From: an uncultured bacterium
GTDB taxonomy: Bacteria > Bacillota > Clostridia > Lachnospirales > Lachnospiraceae
NCBI GenBank assembly: GCA_947651225.1
Contig: CANSYK010000003.1
Coordinates: 53,873-117,872 of the forward strand
Direction of reading: 5' to 3'
Length of the DNA: 64,000 nucleotides
This document shows positions 8,667 through 17,384 of this stretch, one piece after another. The first letter of the stretch is position 1; each line of letters starts with the position of its first letter. The notes under the pieces were generated by a model. That model was not told where the DNA came from. It did not search any database and saw only the letters and a list, made by a program, of their open reading frames with translations. Made by a program: the position numbers and the translations under genes.

Positions 8667-10745
8667 CTAACTTTCCTTTTGGCTCTTTATGCTCTTTACA
8701 AACCCACATTGTTCATCCATGCATACAAGCTTATTGCCCTTTTCTAACATAATACCTCCACAATCAGGACACTTTTCCACGGAAGGCTTCTGCCAGGACA
8801 TAAAGTCACAATCAGGATAGCTGATACAGCCATAATATCTTCTGCCTTTTTTTGTCTTTCGAATCACTAAATCTTCGTTACATTTCGGGCACTGAACACC
8901 GATTTTTTCCAGATATGGTTTCGTATTGCGGCATTCCGGAAATCCTGGACATGCTAAAAATTTACCATGCGGCCCATATTTGACCACCATATTGCGTCCA
9001 CATTCCTCACAGATTACCTCTGTTACTTCATCCTCAATTTTTACTTCTTCTAACTCCTTCTGCGCTGCCTGCACAGCCTCATCTAAATCAGGATAAAAGT
9101 TCTCCACAACCGTCTTCCACTTAACAGAGCCATCTTCCACACGGTCTAAAAGCCCTTCCATATATGCGGTAAAATTCACATCTACAATACTTGTAAAAGA
9201 TTTCTTCATAATTGCATTGACCACTTCACCAAGTTCTGTAATATACAGGTTTTTCTGCTCCTTTGCAATATACCGGCGGTTGATAATAGTAGAAATCGTT
9301 GGCGCATACGTACTTGGACGCCCAATACCAAGTTCTTCTAAGGTCTTGACAAGCGATGCTTCTGTAAAATGGGCCGGCGGCTGTGTAAAATGCTGTTTCT
9401 TTTCAAATTCGTCTGCCGTAAGGGAAGCTCCCACCGCAATTTTCTTTGACAGCACCTTTTTATCTATTTTGTCTTCGTCTGTCTGGTAAATAGAAAGATA
9501 CCCAGAAAATACCACTCTTGACGCAGAAGATGTAAAACGGTACCTGTCAGAATCAATCTTTACTGTAGTTGTGGCATATTTCGCCGGCGCCATGCGGCTT
9601 GCCAAAAAACGTTTCCAAATCAACTGATACAGACGGAAATGATCCCTTGAAAGGGAATCTTTTACTGTCGCAGGTGTCAAATCAACATAGGTCGGCCTGA
9701 TTGCCTCGTGGGCATCCTGAATCTTTTTATTTCCCTTTTCTGTCTTTTCTGTCTTTGCCTGATACTCTGCCCCGTAATTTTCCTCAATATAGTCATATGC
9801 CATCTTTTTTGCATCTTCTGATATTCTTGTTGAATCGGTACGCAAGTAGGTAATCAGTCCCACCGTCCCTCTTCCTTTTACTGCCACGCCTTCATACAGC
9901 CCCTGCGCAAGACGCATTGTCTTTTGTGTCGCAAAATTCAGACTCTTTGCGGCCTCCTGCTGCAAAGTACTTGTCGTAAACGGAAGTGGGCTTTTCTTCG
10001 TCCGTTCGGTTTCCTTGCAATCAGATATCGCAAAGCCGGATTTCTCCAGTTCTTTAATAATGCCATCCAACTGCTCCTCCGATTCAATCGACATCTTTTT
10101 ATCCTTTGTCCCATAAAAATCTGCAGTAAATGGTTTCTTGTCGCCGACAGCAAGAAATTCTGCGCTCAGTGTCCAGTATTCCTTAGAAATAAACGCATTG
10201 ATTTCTTCTTCCCGGTCCGCAATAATACGCAGCGCAACAGACTGCACACGTCCGGCGCTTAATCCTCTCTTTACCTTAGCCCAAAGAACAGGGCTAATCT
10301 GGTACCCCACCAGCCGGTCAAGCACTCTTCTTGCCTGCTGTGCATCCACCAGATTCATATCAATTTCCCGTGCCTGTTTAATCGACTGTTTTACTGCCGT
10401 CTTTGTAATCTCATTAAACGTAATCCTTCGTGTGTTTTTCCCCTCCAGCTTTAAAGCATTTGCCAAATGCCATGAAATTGCTTCTCCCTCTCGATCCGGG
10501 TCAGTTGCAAGATAAATTTTATCTGCCTTTTTTACCTCCCGGCGAAGTTTTGCCAACAACTCGCCTTTTCCACGGATTGTAATATACTTTGGTTCAAAAT
10601 CATTTTCTACATCAATTCCAAGCTGGCTTTTGGGTAAATCCCTCACATGGCCGTTCGATGCCACTACCTCATAAGAGCTTCCAAGAAATTTCTTAATAGT
10701 GGTTGCCTTCGAAGGGGATTCCACAATTACCAGATTCTTTGCCAT
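8667..10745 (-). CDS. topA: DNA topoisomerase I
   Basis: A 692-residue type IA topoisomerase that relaxes negative supercoils by cutting one strand. The TOPRIM domain opens the protein (LVIVESPSKA) with the metal-binding DPDREGEA at residues 82-89. The catalytic tyrosine is Tyr300 in GLITYLRTDS. Three C-terminal zinc-ribbon modules follow, two clear four-cysteine ones (CEECGRNM...CPGFPEC; CPKCNEDL...CISYPDC) and a last one CPDCGG...CMDEQC. Length and domain order are normal. It lies downstream of dprA, separated by 90 bases that contain one copy of a short intergenic repeat. Confidence 0.98.
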   Translation of the reverse strand: MAKNLVIVESPSKATTIKKFLGSSYEVVASNGHVRDLPKSQLGIDVENDFEPKYITIRGKGELLAKLRREVKKADKIYLATDPDREGEAISWHLANALKLEGKNTRRITFNEITKTAVKQSIKQAREIDMNLVDAQQARRVLDRLVGYQISPVLWAKVKRGLSAGRVQSVALRIIADREEEINAFISKEYWTLSAEFLAVGDKKPFTADFYGTKDKKMSIESEEQLDGIIKELEKSGFAISDCKETERTKKSPLPFTTSTLQQEAAKSLNFATQKTMRLAQGLYEGVAVKGRGTVGLITYLRTDSTRISEDAKKMAYDYIEENYGAEYQAKTEKTEKGNKKIQDAHEAIRPTYVDLTPATVKDSLSRDHFRLYQLIWKRFLASRMAPAKYATTTVKIDSDRYRFTSSASRVVFSGYLSIYQTDEDKIDKKVLSKKIAVGASLTADEFEKKQHFTQPPAHFTEASLVKTLEELGIGRPSTYAPTISTIINRRYIAKEQKNLYITELGEVVNAIMKKSFTSIVDVNFTAYMEGLLDRVEDGSVKWKTVVENFYPDLDEAVQAAQKELEEVKIEDEVTEVICEECGRNMVVKYGPHGKFLACPGFPECRNTKPYLEKIGVQCPKCNEDLVIRKTKKGRRYYGCISYPDCDFMSWQKPSVEKCPDCGGIMLEKGNKLVCMDEQCGFVKSIKSQKES

Positions 10746-10803
10746 TTTTTATACCGCCTTTCGACTTTTATGATATTTTACTGCCGCTTTTTGAAGAACT
10801 GCC

Positions 10804-10817
10804 GTTACTATTCACGG
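10804..10817 (+). repeat. copy 1 of the intergenic motif GTTACTATTCACGG
   Basis: An exact copy in the dprA-topA gap. Here it is flanked by GCC and C, so GCCGT and ACGGC can form a small hairpin around TACTATTC. It is preceded by AAGAACTGC, as is the copy at 31506. Confidence 0.7.
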
Positions 10818-10835
10818 CTATTTACTGACAGCCCT

Positions 10836-11930
10836 TTACAGCTTAATCATAAAATAATTATTCCCTATTGCCTGAACCAGATTCTTCATCTGCAAAGAAA
10901 GCAGAATTTCCATAACACTGGAAAGTTCCATTCCTGTTTCCTCTATAATTTGCGCAAGATGCACTGGTTCTAAACGTAACATAGCATACACCATTTTTTC
11001 TGACGTTTCAAGCATAACCTCGGATTTTTTCTTTCTTTCGATTACATCATCATCAAAAAACAGCCCCAGGCCATCCAGTATATCTCTTACGGAAGTCACT
11101 AAAACCGCACCATTTTTTAAAAGTTCATTGCTCCCATCATATTTTGGGTCCATAATATTACCAGGAATGACAAAAATTTCTTTCCCCTGCTCCAATCCCT
11201 GCTCTGCCGTAATTAAAGAGCCGCTTCCTTTTCCTGCTTCTAATACTAATATCCCATCGGAAAATGCACTGATTAACCGGTTCCGCATTGGAAAATGGTA
11301 TGGCAGCGGCGGCGTCTGCAGGGGAAATTCCGAAAGAACCCCTCCATTTTCCTGCATCAGCATATATTCTTCAATGTGCTGTCTGGGATAGCAGATGTCA
11401 ATTCCTGTTCCCATTACAGCATATGTACGTCCTCTTGTTGTCTTGATCACACCCCGCTGTGCGGCAATATCAATTCCCCGTGCCATACCACTAATTACCT
11501 GGATTCCATTTTCTGCTAACTCCTGTCCAAACTTTTTTGCAAGGCTTTTCCCCTCAAAGGAAGCATCCCTTGCCCCTACTACCGCAACACAGGGAACCGA
11601 CGGATCTGGAAGCCGTCCCTTATAATACAGCCCATAGGGAACGTCAAAAAGACAGCAGAGTTTTTCAGGATATGCTTCCTCCTGCTGTGATACAAAATGG
11701 ATTTCTCTTTTTTGAAGCTGTTCATATTGTCTTTTTAGCCACTCTATATCCTGGCAGGACAAAATTTTCTCCCTGTCTTGTTTCCTAAGATTCGCAATCT
11801 GCTCTAACTGCTGCTTTTTTGCCAGAAATACTTCTTTCGCAGAACCAAAATATTCCAAAAGGCTTTTGATTTTGCGGTTTCCGATACCTGAAATATTGCA
11901 AATCCAAAAATCATACATTTTTTCTTTCAT
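10836..11930 (-). CDS. dprA: DNA-processing protein DprA
   Basis: A 364-residue DprA (Smf). A helix-hairpin-helix-like N terminus (ISGIGNRKIKSLLEYFG) is followed by the Rossmann-like core with VVGARDASFEGKSLAKKFG, GMARGIDIAAQRG and PLPYHFPMRNRLISAFSD, and a C-terminal winged-helix domain (about residues 300-364). DprA binds incoming single-stranded DNA and loads RecA during natural transformation. It lies directly behind the comM-like gene, a pairing seen in many bacteria, which suggests shared transcription from the promoter at 13591-13619. Confidence 0.96.
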   Translation of the reverse strand: MKEKMYDFWICNISGIGNRKIKSLLEYFGSAKEVFLAKKQQLEQIANLRKQDREKILSCQDIEWLKRQYEQLQKREIHFVSQQEEAYPEKLCCLFDVPYGLYYKGRLPDPSVPCVAVVGARDASFEGKSLAKKFGQELAENGIQVISGMARGIDIAAQRGVIKTTRGRTYAVMGTGIDICYPRQHIEEYMLMQENGGVLSEFPLQTPPLPYHFPMRNRLISAFSDGILVLEAGKGSGSLITAEQGLEQGKEIFVIPGNIMDPKYDGSNELLKNGAVLVTSVRDILDGLGLFFDDDVIERKKKSEVMLETSEKMVYAMLRLEPVHLAQIIEETGMELSSVMEILLSLQMKNLVQAIGNNYFMIKL

Positions 11931-11989
11931 GTAACCTCCATCCCCGCCCTTTTGCGGCTCAAATAATAATGTGAAACAGGAAACATTCT

Positions 11990-13549
11990 TTAGAATGTCT
12001 GTTCACACTTATTTCCCCAGTATTTTTTATCTAACATCCGGTAACAGACCGCCTCTGCAACATGGACACGCTCTATTTTATCTTTTCCTGCCAAATCAGC
12101 AACGGTACGGCTAACCTTTAAAATTTTATGATAGGCACGTGCACTGAATTCCAGTTTACAAAATGCTTCCCTTAAATATTCCTGTGCCTCCTTTTCCAGT
12201 ACACAATATTTTTCTAAAAGTGAAGGCGTAAGCTGCGCATTATGAAAAATTTCTTCTTTTTGATAACGAATGTCCTGAATTTCCTTTGCCTTTACCACAC
12301 GCTGCCGGATTACAGCAGACGGCTCATTTACAGAACTTCCCTTTTGCCTTTTGCCCTCGTTATGAAAATCCTGATAGGAAAGCGGCACCGTTTCCGCACA
12401 GATGTCCATTCTGTCTAACATTGGCTGGCTGATTTTGTTTAGGTACCCTTTAATCTGAACCCCTGTACAACTACACTTTTTCCGATCAGGATAAAATCCG
12501 CAGCGGCAGGGATTCATCGCCGCTACCAACTGGCACTTTGCCGGAAAACGGTAATTGCCGTCCATTCGGCTGACCGTCACATATCCCTCTTCCAATGGCT
12601 GCCGCAACACTTCAATTGTCTGCCTCTGAAATTCTGCAAGCTCGTCTAAAAACAGCACACCACCGCTTGCCAAACTGACTTCGCCAGGTTTCGGAAGATG
12701 GCCTCCTCCTATCAGCGCCTTCTGTGTAATCGTATGGTGTGGTTCCCGAAAAGGCCGTCTTTTCACAAAAGGCTGCCCGGCAGAAAGCATTCCTGCCACA
12801 CTATAAATTTTGGAAATCTCCATCTGCTCTTCAAAAGAAAGTTCCGGCATAATTCCCGGAATCCTTTTTGCTAACATTGTCTTGCCAGAACCTGGCGGCC
12901 CGATCATCAAAAGATTATGCATGCCTGCCACGCTGACCTCAATCGCACGCCGAACCGTTTTTTGCCCATTGACATCTCCAAAATCCAACACTTCTTCTTT
13001 TCTGCCGCAATCAGACGAAACAGGCATTGCACAAAGCTCCCCTTTTTGAAGCATCAGGACAAGCTCTGAAAGACTGGAAATCCCTATTACGCCGATTCCT
13101 TTGACGATACCTGCCTCCTGTGCATTTTCTTTTGGTACAACACAATACTTCATTCCATTTTCATATGCCGTATAAACCCGTGGAAGCACACCATGAACCG
13201 CCTGAACCCTTCCTTCTAAACTCAGCTCCCCAATAAATACAATATTCTTTATAAACTCCTGTGGAAAATAACCAAATGCTGTCAGAACAGATACAGCAAT
13301 GGCAAGATCATATCCGGTGCCACCCTTTCGGATATCAGCCGGTGAAAGATTAATGGTAATTTTTTTCGGCGGAAAAGAAAAGCCCGCATTCTTCATACCA
13401 ATCTGAACACGTTCCCTCGCCTCTTTTACCTCCGAAGATAAAAATCCAACCAAAGAAAATCCAGGCAGACCTTCCGAAACATCTGCCTCGACCTGAATCA
13501 TACAGCCCTCAATGCCATGAACGGCTGCGCAATAAGAAACACTATACAT
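11990..13549 (-). CDS. YifB/ComM-family Mg chelatase-like AAA ATPase
   Basis: A 519-residue protein with an N-terminal Lon-protease-like fold (about residues 1-170), a Mg-chelatase-type AAA ATPase (Walker A IGPPGSGKTMLAKR near residue 220; Walker B GVLFLDELAEF) and a C-terminal helical domain with zinc-type cysteines (NPCRCGFYPDRKKCSC). The family includes ComM, a branch-migration helicase that extends recombination during transformation. It is complete and starts at an ATG with GGGGCAG in front. The neighbour dprA supports a recombination role; whether this strain is naturally competent is unknown. Confidence 0.95.
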   Translation of the reverse strand: MYSVSYCAAVHGIEGCMIQVEADVSEGLPGFSLVGFLSSEVKEARERVQIGMKNAGFSFPPKKITINLSPADIRKGGTGYDLAIAVSVLTAFGYFPQEFIKNIVFIGELSLEGRVQAVHGVLPRVYTAYENGMKYCVVPKENAQEAGIVKGIGVIGISSLSELVLMLQKGELCAMPVSSDCGRKEEVLDFGDVNGQKTVRRAIEVSVAGMHNLLMIGPPGSGKTMLAKRIPGIMPELSFEEQMEISKIYSVAGMLSAGQPFVKRRPFREPHHTITQKALIGGGHLPKPGEVSLASGGVLFLDELAEFQRQTIEVLRQPLEEGYVTVSRMDGNYRFPAKCQLVAAMNPCRCGFYPDRKKCSCTGVQIKGYLNKISQPMLDRMDICAETVPLSYQDFHNEGKRQKGSSVNEPSAVIRQRVVKAKEIQDIRYQKEEIFHNAQLTPSLLEKYCVLEKEAQEYLREAFCKLEFSARAYHKILKVSRTVADLAGKDKIERVHVAEAVCYRMLDKKYWGNKCEQTF

Positions 13550-13590
13550 AACTGCCCCTTTCTCTTGCGGAAAGAGACCCCCTTATGCAT

Positions 13591-13619
13591 AGTATATTAC
13601 AATAGTAATTAAATGTCAA
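13591..13619 (-). promoter_or_regulatory. predicted sigma-A promoter of the comM-like gene and dprA
   Basis: On the minus strand TTGACA (13614-13619) and TATACT (13591-13596) are 17 bases apart, a near-consensus promoter about 40 bases before the comM-like start. Confidence 0.8.
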
Positions 13620-13625
13620 TCTTCC

Positions 13626-13667
13626 AGGAACAAAATCAAACGATAAATATGTATTGATTTTGTTCCT
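13626..13667 (-). terminator. 14-bp hairpin just after nrdR
   Basis: AGGAACAAAATCAA (13626-13639) and its exact complement (13654-13667) flank a 14-base loop and touch the nrdR stop codon. No clear T-tract follows on the minus strand, so it may be a weak terminator or an mRNA-stabilising hairpin between nrdR and the comM-like promoter. Confidence 0.5.
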
Positions 13668-14119
13668 TATTTATCCAGAAGTTTTTTTAATTCTTCCATA
13701 AAAATTCCAATATCCTTAAATTCCCTGTATATTGACGCAAAACGGACATATGCCACTGCATCCAGTTCCTCTAAGTGATTCATCACTGCCTCACCAATAT
13801 CACTGCTTCTGACTTCCCGCATCTCCAGGTTAAAGACTTCCGATTCCACCTGATCTACCAATGCATTCATCTGGCTTACGGAAATTGGCCTTTTGTGGCA
13901 GGAGCGGAATACTCCTCTCTCAATTTTCGCACGGTCATATGGCTCACGTGACAAATCTTTTTTAATTACAACAAGAGGAATCGCTTCTACTTTCTCATAT
14001 GTTGTAAAACGCTTCCTGCATTGATCACACTGTCTCCTCCGCCGAATGGAATTTCCCTCATCCGCCGGTCTGGAGTCTATCACTTTGGTATCTTCTTCTC
14101 CACAAAATGGACACTTCAT
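13667..14119 (-). CDS. nrdR: transcriptional repressor NrdR
   Basis: A 150-residue NrdR. The N-terminal zinc ribbon has CPFC and CDQC pairs (MKCPFCG and [11 protein letters not shown]) and is followed by an ATP-cone domain ([24 protein letters not shown]). NrdR senses ATP/dATP and represses ribonucleotide reductase genes. I start it at the ATG 14117-14119, with GGGAGG 7 bases upstream; the frame is open for 38 more codons but these are not NrdR-like. It lies downstream of sigG-ylmC on the same strand, an arrangement common in Clostridia. Confidence 0.97.
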   Translation of the reverse strand: MKCPFCGEEDTKVIDSRPADEGNSIRRRRQCDQCRKRFTTYEKVEAIPLVVIKKDLSREPYDRAKIERGVFRSCHKRPISVSQMNALVDQVESEVFNLEMREVRSSDIGEAVMNHLEELDAVAYVRFASIYREFKDIGIFMEELKKLLDK

Positions 14120-14189
14120 TTGTTTTCCTCCCGCAGCTTTTTCTCTACGAAAAATTATAGCAATAGAAAAAGAAAAAATCAAGCCTGCA

Positions 14190-14453
14190 TCAGTTCCATT
14201 CGCATTTATGGAGACATTTTTCCATATCGACATCCACTAAAATCACATCCGCCCCGATTCTCTGGACATCGCTATAAGGAATAATATACTCATGGTCTCT
14301 TCCTAAAATTCCAAATACCTTACATGGCCCTGGAATAATCAGAGAACAAATTCTTCCCGTTTTTACTTCAAAATCAAGGTCACATACATTGCCAAGTTTT
14401 TCTCCATCACAAATATTGATTACTTCCTTTTCACGCAGTTCACACAGACGCAT
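14190..14453 (-). CDS. ylmC: YlmC/YmxH-family PRC-barrel protein
   Basis: An 87-residue protein beginning [14 protein letters not shown], the typical start of the YlmC/YmxH family, with a PRC-barrel-like fold ([19 protein letters not shown]). In Bacillus and Clostridia the gene sits next to sigG, as here, and is annotated as sporulation-linked; its function is not known. The ATG at 14451-14453 follows GGCAGGT at proper spacing. An upstream ATG at 14466 in frame lacks a binding site, and the longest possible frame would overlap sigG. Confidence 0.88.
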   Translation of the reverse strand: MRLCELREKEVINICDGEKLGNVCDLDFEVKTGRICSLIIPGPCKVFGILGRDHEYIIPYSDVQRIGADVILVDVDMEKCLHKCEWN

Positions 14454-14494
14454 CTTACTACCTGCCATCTTTTTTACTACTATAATATGACAGT

Positions 14495-15271
14495 TCACCC
14501 AAGATAATGTTTCATAGACTGAAGCGCCTTTTTTTCCAGCCGGCTTACCTGTGCCTGCGAAATATGGATTTCATCTGCCACCTCCATCTGCGTTTTCCCC
14601 TCAAAATAGCGCAGTTGGATAATCCGGTGTTCTCTCTGGGATAGTCGGTCAATCGCTGCTTTTAATGATATCTCCTCTATCCAGCAGTCCTCCCGGTTTT
14701 TTTTGTCACTAATCTGATCCATGATATGGAGTGTATCACCGCTCTCCCCATATACCGGCTCATAAAGAGAAACGGGATTTTGTATGGCATCCAATGCAAT
14801 AATGATATTTTCTGCAGGCACATCAATTTTTTTGGCAATTTCTTCCACAGTCGGCTCTTTATCTGTTTCTTTCATAATCGCCTCTTTTGCATAGATTGCC
14901 TTATATGCGGTATCCCGAATCGAACGGCTTACATGGATGCTGTTATTGTCCCTTAAATACCTTCTGATTTCACCGATTATCATTGGCACTGCATATGTGC
15001 TAAATTTCACGTTCATTGTAACATCAAAATGGTCAATGGATTTCATAAGCCCGATACAGCCAATCTGGAACAGATCATCAATATTTTCTCCTGAATTGGA
15101 AAAACGTTGGATAATACTTAATACCAGGCGCAGATTCCCCTTAATAAACTGCTCTCTTGCTTCCTTATCCCCATTCTGGATTTTTGCAAAGAGCTGCTTT
15201 TTTTCATCGTCTGTCAGGAGCGGTAATTTTGATGTGTTAACACCGCAAATCTCTACTTTATACATTGCCAT
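14495..15271 (-). CDS. sigG: RNA polymerase sporulation sigma factor SigG
   Basis: A 258-residue sigma-70-family factor with region 2 (GNLRLVLSIIQRFSNSGENIDDLFQIGCIGLMKSID) and region 4 HTH (MEVADEIHISQAQVSRLEKKAL). The N terminus MYKVEICGVNTSKLP is diagnostic of sigma-G, the late forespore factor. An AAGGAGA site lies 6 bases before the ATG. It is 66 bases downstream of sigE, the conserved spoIIGA-sigE-sigG order. I did not find a convincing sigma-F promoter in the short gap, so it may partly read through from sigE. Confidence 0.97.
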   Translation of the reverse strand: MAMYKVEICGVNTSKLPLLTDDEKKQLFAKIQNGDKEAREQFIKGNLRLVLSIIQRFSNSGENIDDLFQIGCIGLMKSIDHFDVTMNVKFSTYAVPMIIGEIRRYLRDNNSIHVSRSIRDTAYKAIYAKEAIMKETDKEPTVEEIAKKIDVPAENIIIALDAIQNPVSLYEPVYGESGDTLHIMDQISDKKNREDCWIEEISLKAAIDRLSQREHRIIQLRYFEGKTQMEVADEIHISQAQVSRLEKKALQSMKHYLG

Positions 15272-15337
15272 AATAAGTCTCCTTCAACCATTATCTGATA
15301 TAAAGTAGGATTTACCATTTTCACTTAATTATACTCG

Positions 15338-16084
15338 TTAGATTTGCTCCATTTTTAAAATTTCCTTTTTTAAACGTTTCATAATTTTCTTTTCCAATCT
15401 TGAAATATAAGACTGGGAAATCCCCATCATATCCGCAACTTCTTTTTGCGTCCTCTCCTTACCATCTCTCTGGTTAATCCCAAAACGCAGTTCAATAATG
15501 TCACGCTCCCTGTCGTTTAATTTGTCAAGCGCCATCCTTAAAAGGCGCTTATCCACCTCCTCTTCCAAATCCTTAGAAATAACATTTTCATCTGTTCCCA
15601 GAATATCTGATAAAAGAAGTTCATTACCGTCCCAGTCTACATTTAACGGTTCATCAATAGACACTTCATAACGGACTTTATTATTTCTTCTAAGATACAT
15701 TAAGATCTCATTTTCAATACATCTGGACGCATAAGTGGCCAATTTTATGTTCTTTAAGGGATTAAACGTATTGATTGCCTTGATTAACCCAATCGTCCCA
15801 ATGGAAATTAAATCCTCCACCCCAATTCCCGTATTGTCAAATTTTTTGGCAATATAGACAACAAGTCTTAAATTATGTTCAATCAGGCGGCTTCTCGCCT
15901 CCTGGTCCTGCGCCCCGCCAAGTTCTCCAAGCACCTCCTTTTCTTCTTCTGCGGTAAAGGGAGCCGGTAAAATTTCCGCTCCGCCAATGTAATGAATCTC
16001 CCCTGCCTTCTGCGGCCAGAAAAGTCCATGAAATTCCGGCATAATCCGAAACTGGAATCTGTTCGACATTGATATCTTCAGCAT
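15338..16084 (-). CDS. sigE: RNA polymerase sporulation sigma factor SigE (pro-form)
   Basis: A sigma factor of 248 residues with region 2 ([38 protein letters not shown]) and region 4 ([28 protein letters not shown]), typical of sigma-E, the early mother-cell factor. The first residues before the conserved [10 protein letters not shown] stretch form the pro-sequence that SpoIIGA removes. The ATG at 16082-16084 is preferred, because GGAGG sits just before it; an in-frame ATG 4 codons upstream has only a weak site. An 11-bp perfect hairpin (16106-16136) separates it from spoIIGA. Confidence 0.96.
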   Translation of the reverse strand: MLKISMSNRFQFRIMPEFHGLFWPQKAGEIHYIGGAEILPAPFTAEEEKEVLGELGGAQDQEARSRLIEHNLRLVVYIAKKFDNTGIGVEDLISIGTIGLIKAINTFNPLKNIKLATYASRCIENEILMYLRRNNKVRYEVSIDEPLNVDWDGNELLLSDILGTDENVISKDLEEEVDKRLLRMALDKLNDRERDIIELRFGINQRDGKERTQKEVADMMGISQSYISRLEKKIMKRLKKEILKMEQI

Positions 16085-16105
16085 ATCTTCCTCCATTCTG
16101 CCTAA

Positions 16106-16136
16106 GAACTGCTAATGATTCATTTATTAGCAGTTC
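16106..16136 (-). other. perfect 11-bp hairpin between spoIIGA and sigE
   Basis: GAACTGCTAAT (16106-16116) and ATTAGCAGTTC (16126-16136) flank a 9-base loop. It starts 5 bases after the spoIIGA stop and ends just before the sigE binding site. With no T-tract it is unlikely to terminate well; it may shape sigE translation or mRNA stability. Confidence 0.6.
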
Positions 16137-16141
16137 CCTGT

Positions 16142-16933
16142 CTATGACCATGTGATATTTAAAATCATTTGTACTTTCTGACGGTGGTCTAACTCCTCGC
16201 TTACAGCAGCCAGAAGCTCTTTTTTGCAAATGCCGCCCCGCATTTGTAGGCATTCCAGACGATATGCTTTAAGCAAGCCGCTGCCGCCAATGGAATGATA
16301 CGGAATCAAAACCGGATTCTGCCCACAGGACAGTCCAATCGCTTCAGAAAGCCTCTTTGATATGATAACCACACCTTCTCCCGTATAAGGGCTGACAAGC
16401 TGGTTTCCCGTATCATATAAAGCTTTAATCTCCTCTTCCTTTCCACGATGGATTACTTTTACTGTTCTGATATTTTTTCTTTCCTGCTCCTGTGAAACAA
16501 TGTCCCACCGGAGAACATAAAACAATATGGATAGTAAAGCAACTGCAAGAATAATACAGATTGCCGATGGCATCTGCAGGATATGAAATGTCCGAATCAG
16601 AATTTCCTGCAGCACTCCGATCATCCCTCCCGCAAAAAAGGTCAAAAAAAGAAAACATGCCGTATCTTTCAGCCAAACAGAAAAACTTTCTCCTTTTAAT
16701 GACAAAAATACGAATATTCCAATCCGAAACAGTGCGATACTAAGCTGTAAAATTTTGTTTTCCCACAAAAAATATGTAAATACTACAGAACATACCGCAT
16801 CCATACCAGATAAAAGAAAAAAACGGTAAAACCGACATCTTTTTTGCCGAAGCATTGCAGTTGCCATAATCAGGAATAAATTCATAATGAAGTTCAGTAT
16901 CAAGTAGAAATCAACATATAAATATGTTTTCAA
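16142..16933 (-). CDS. spoIIGA: sigma-E processing peptidase SpoIIGA
   Basis: A 263-residue membrane-linked aspartic protease. The N-terminal half has about five hydrophobic segments; the C-terminal half carries the catalytic DTG triad in ALYDTGNQL (Asp about residue 174) and the HSIGG/GLL flap region. SpoIIGA is made in the mother cell and cleaves pro-sigma-E after a signal from the forespore. The start is a TTG (16931-16933): GAAGGAAGGG lies 7 bases upstream and the protein then begins with the usual KTYLYVDFY. It is followed by sigE. Confidence 0.93.
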   Translation of the reverse strand: MKTYLYVDFYLILNFIMNLFLIMATAMLRQKRCRFYRFFLLSGMDAVCSVVFTYFLWENKILQLSIALFRIGIFVFLSLKGESFSVWLKDTACFLFLTFFAGGMIGVLQEILIRTFHILQMPSAICIILAVALLSILFYVLRWDIVSQEQERKNIRTVKVIHRGKEEEIKALYDTGNQLVSPYTGEGVVIISKRLSEAIGLSCGQNPVLIPYHSIGGSGLLKAYRLECLQMRGGICKKELLAAVSEELDHRQKVQMILNITWS

Positions 16934-17084
16934 ACCAAACCCCTTCCTTCGTTGACAGATCAAATAAAACCGTCCCTTAACTTCCTACTCCCTATTTCAG
17001 GAACTTTGAACTATTGTCCAGCCGTTCCTGGCATCAACGAATATACTATGAATCCGCTTCCCTTTTCCTATTGTTGCTAAAGCA

Positions 17085-17162
17085 AGTATAACCAATTCTC
17101 TTTGCGAAAGATGTCAAAGGAAGGCAGAAAAACAAAAGAGTTATGCCCCGTCTTTCGACAAA
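17085..17162 (-). promoter_or_regulatory. spoIIG-type promoter with Spo0A boxes and long spacer
   Basis: On the minus strand TTGACA (17112-17117) and TATACT (17085-17090) are separated by 21 bases, not 17. The Bacillus spoIIG promoter is known for a similarly long spacer and for Spo0A binding over its -35 region. Here the -35 hexamer overlaps a 0A-box match (TGTCAAA, 17112-17118), and a second, perfect box (TTTGTCGAAA read on the minus strand) lies at 17153-17162. The transcript would start about 145 bases before spoIIGA. Confidence 0.7.
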
Positions 17163-17250
17163 ATTTACTTAACAAAGACAGCACCCTGACAAAAATCTTC
17201 ACTTTATGCCAAAGCAATTTTTCATTCAACCACAAGCGTCAGGCTTCGCT

Positions 17251-17306
17251 GTGATTATTCACGGTTACCCTAAATATCATGCGAAAAACCATCCGTGAAT
17301 AGTAAC
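17251..17306. repeat. inverted pair of the GTTACTATTCACGG motif forming a long hairpin
   Basis: GTGATTATTCACGG (17251-17264) and its near-complement CCGTGAATAGTAAC (17293-17306) form a 14-bp stem with one mismatch and one G-T pair around a 28-base loop. The right arm is an exact reverse-complement copy of the motif found in other gaps of this window. Confidence 0.7.
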
Positions 17307-17384
17307 ATTTCGCCACAAAAAGGCACAAAAAGGCACCGCCTGCGCTGACTGCACAAACGATGCACTTTTTAAATTTACTATTTA

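Larger units (their letters stand above)
16964..17384. other. 421-bp gap between spoIIGA and the LtaS-like gene
   Basis: Besides the spoIIG-type promoter, the gap holds an inverted pair of the GTTACTATTCACGG repeat (17251-17306) and a stretch at 17311-17350 with three GGCAC units and the sequence CACCGCCTGCGCTG, also found in the serA terminator at 44075. I see no coding region. Confidence 0.6.

Noticed and set aside
15272..15337. sigma-F promoter upstream of sigG
   Set aside because: A GTATA element exists but no matching -10 (GGNNANANTA) at the right distance.
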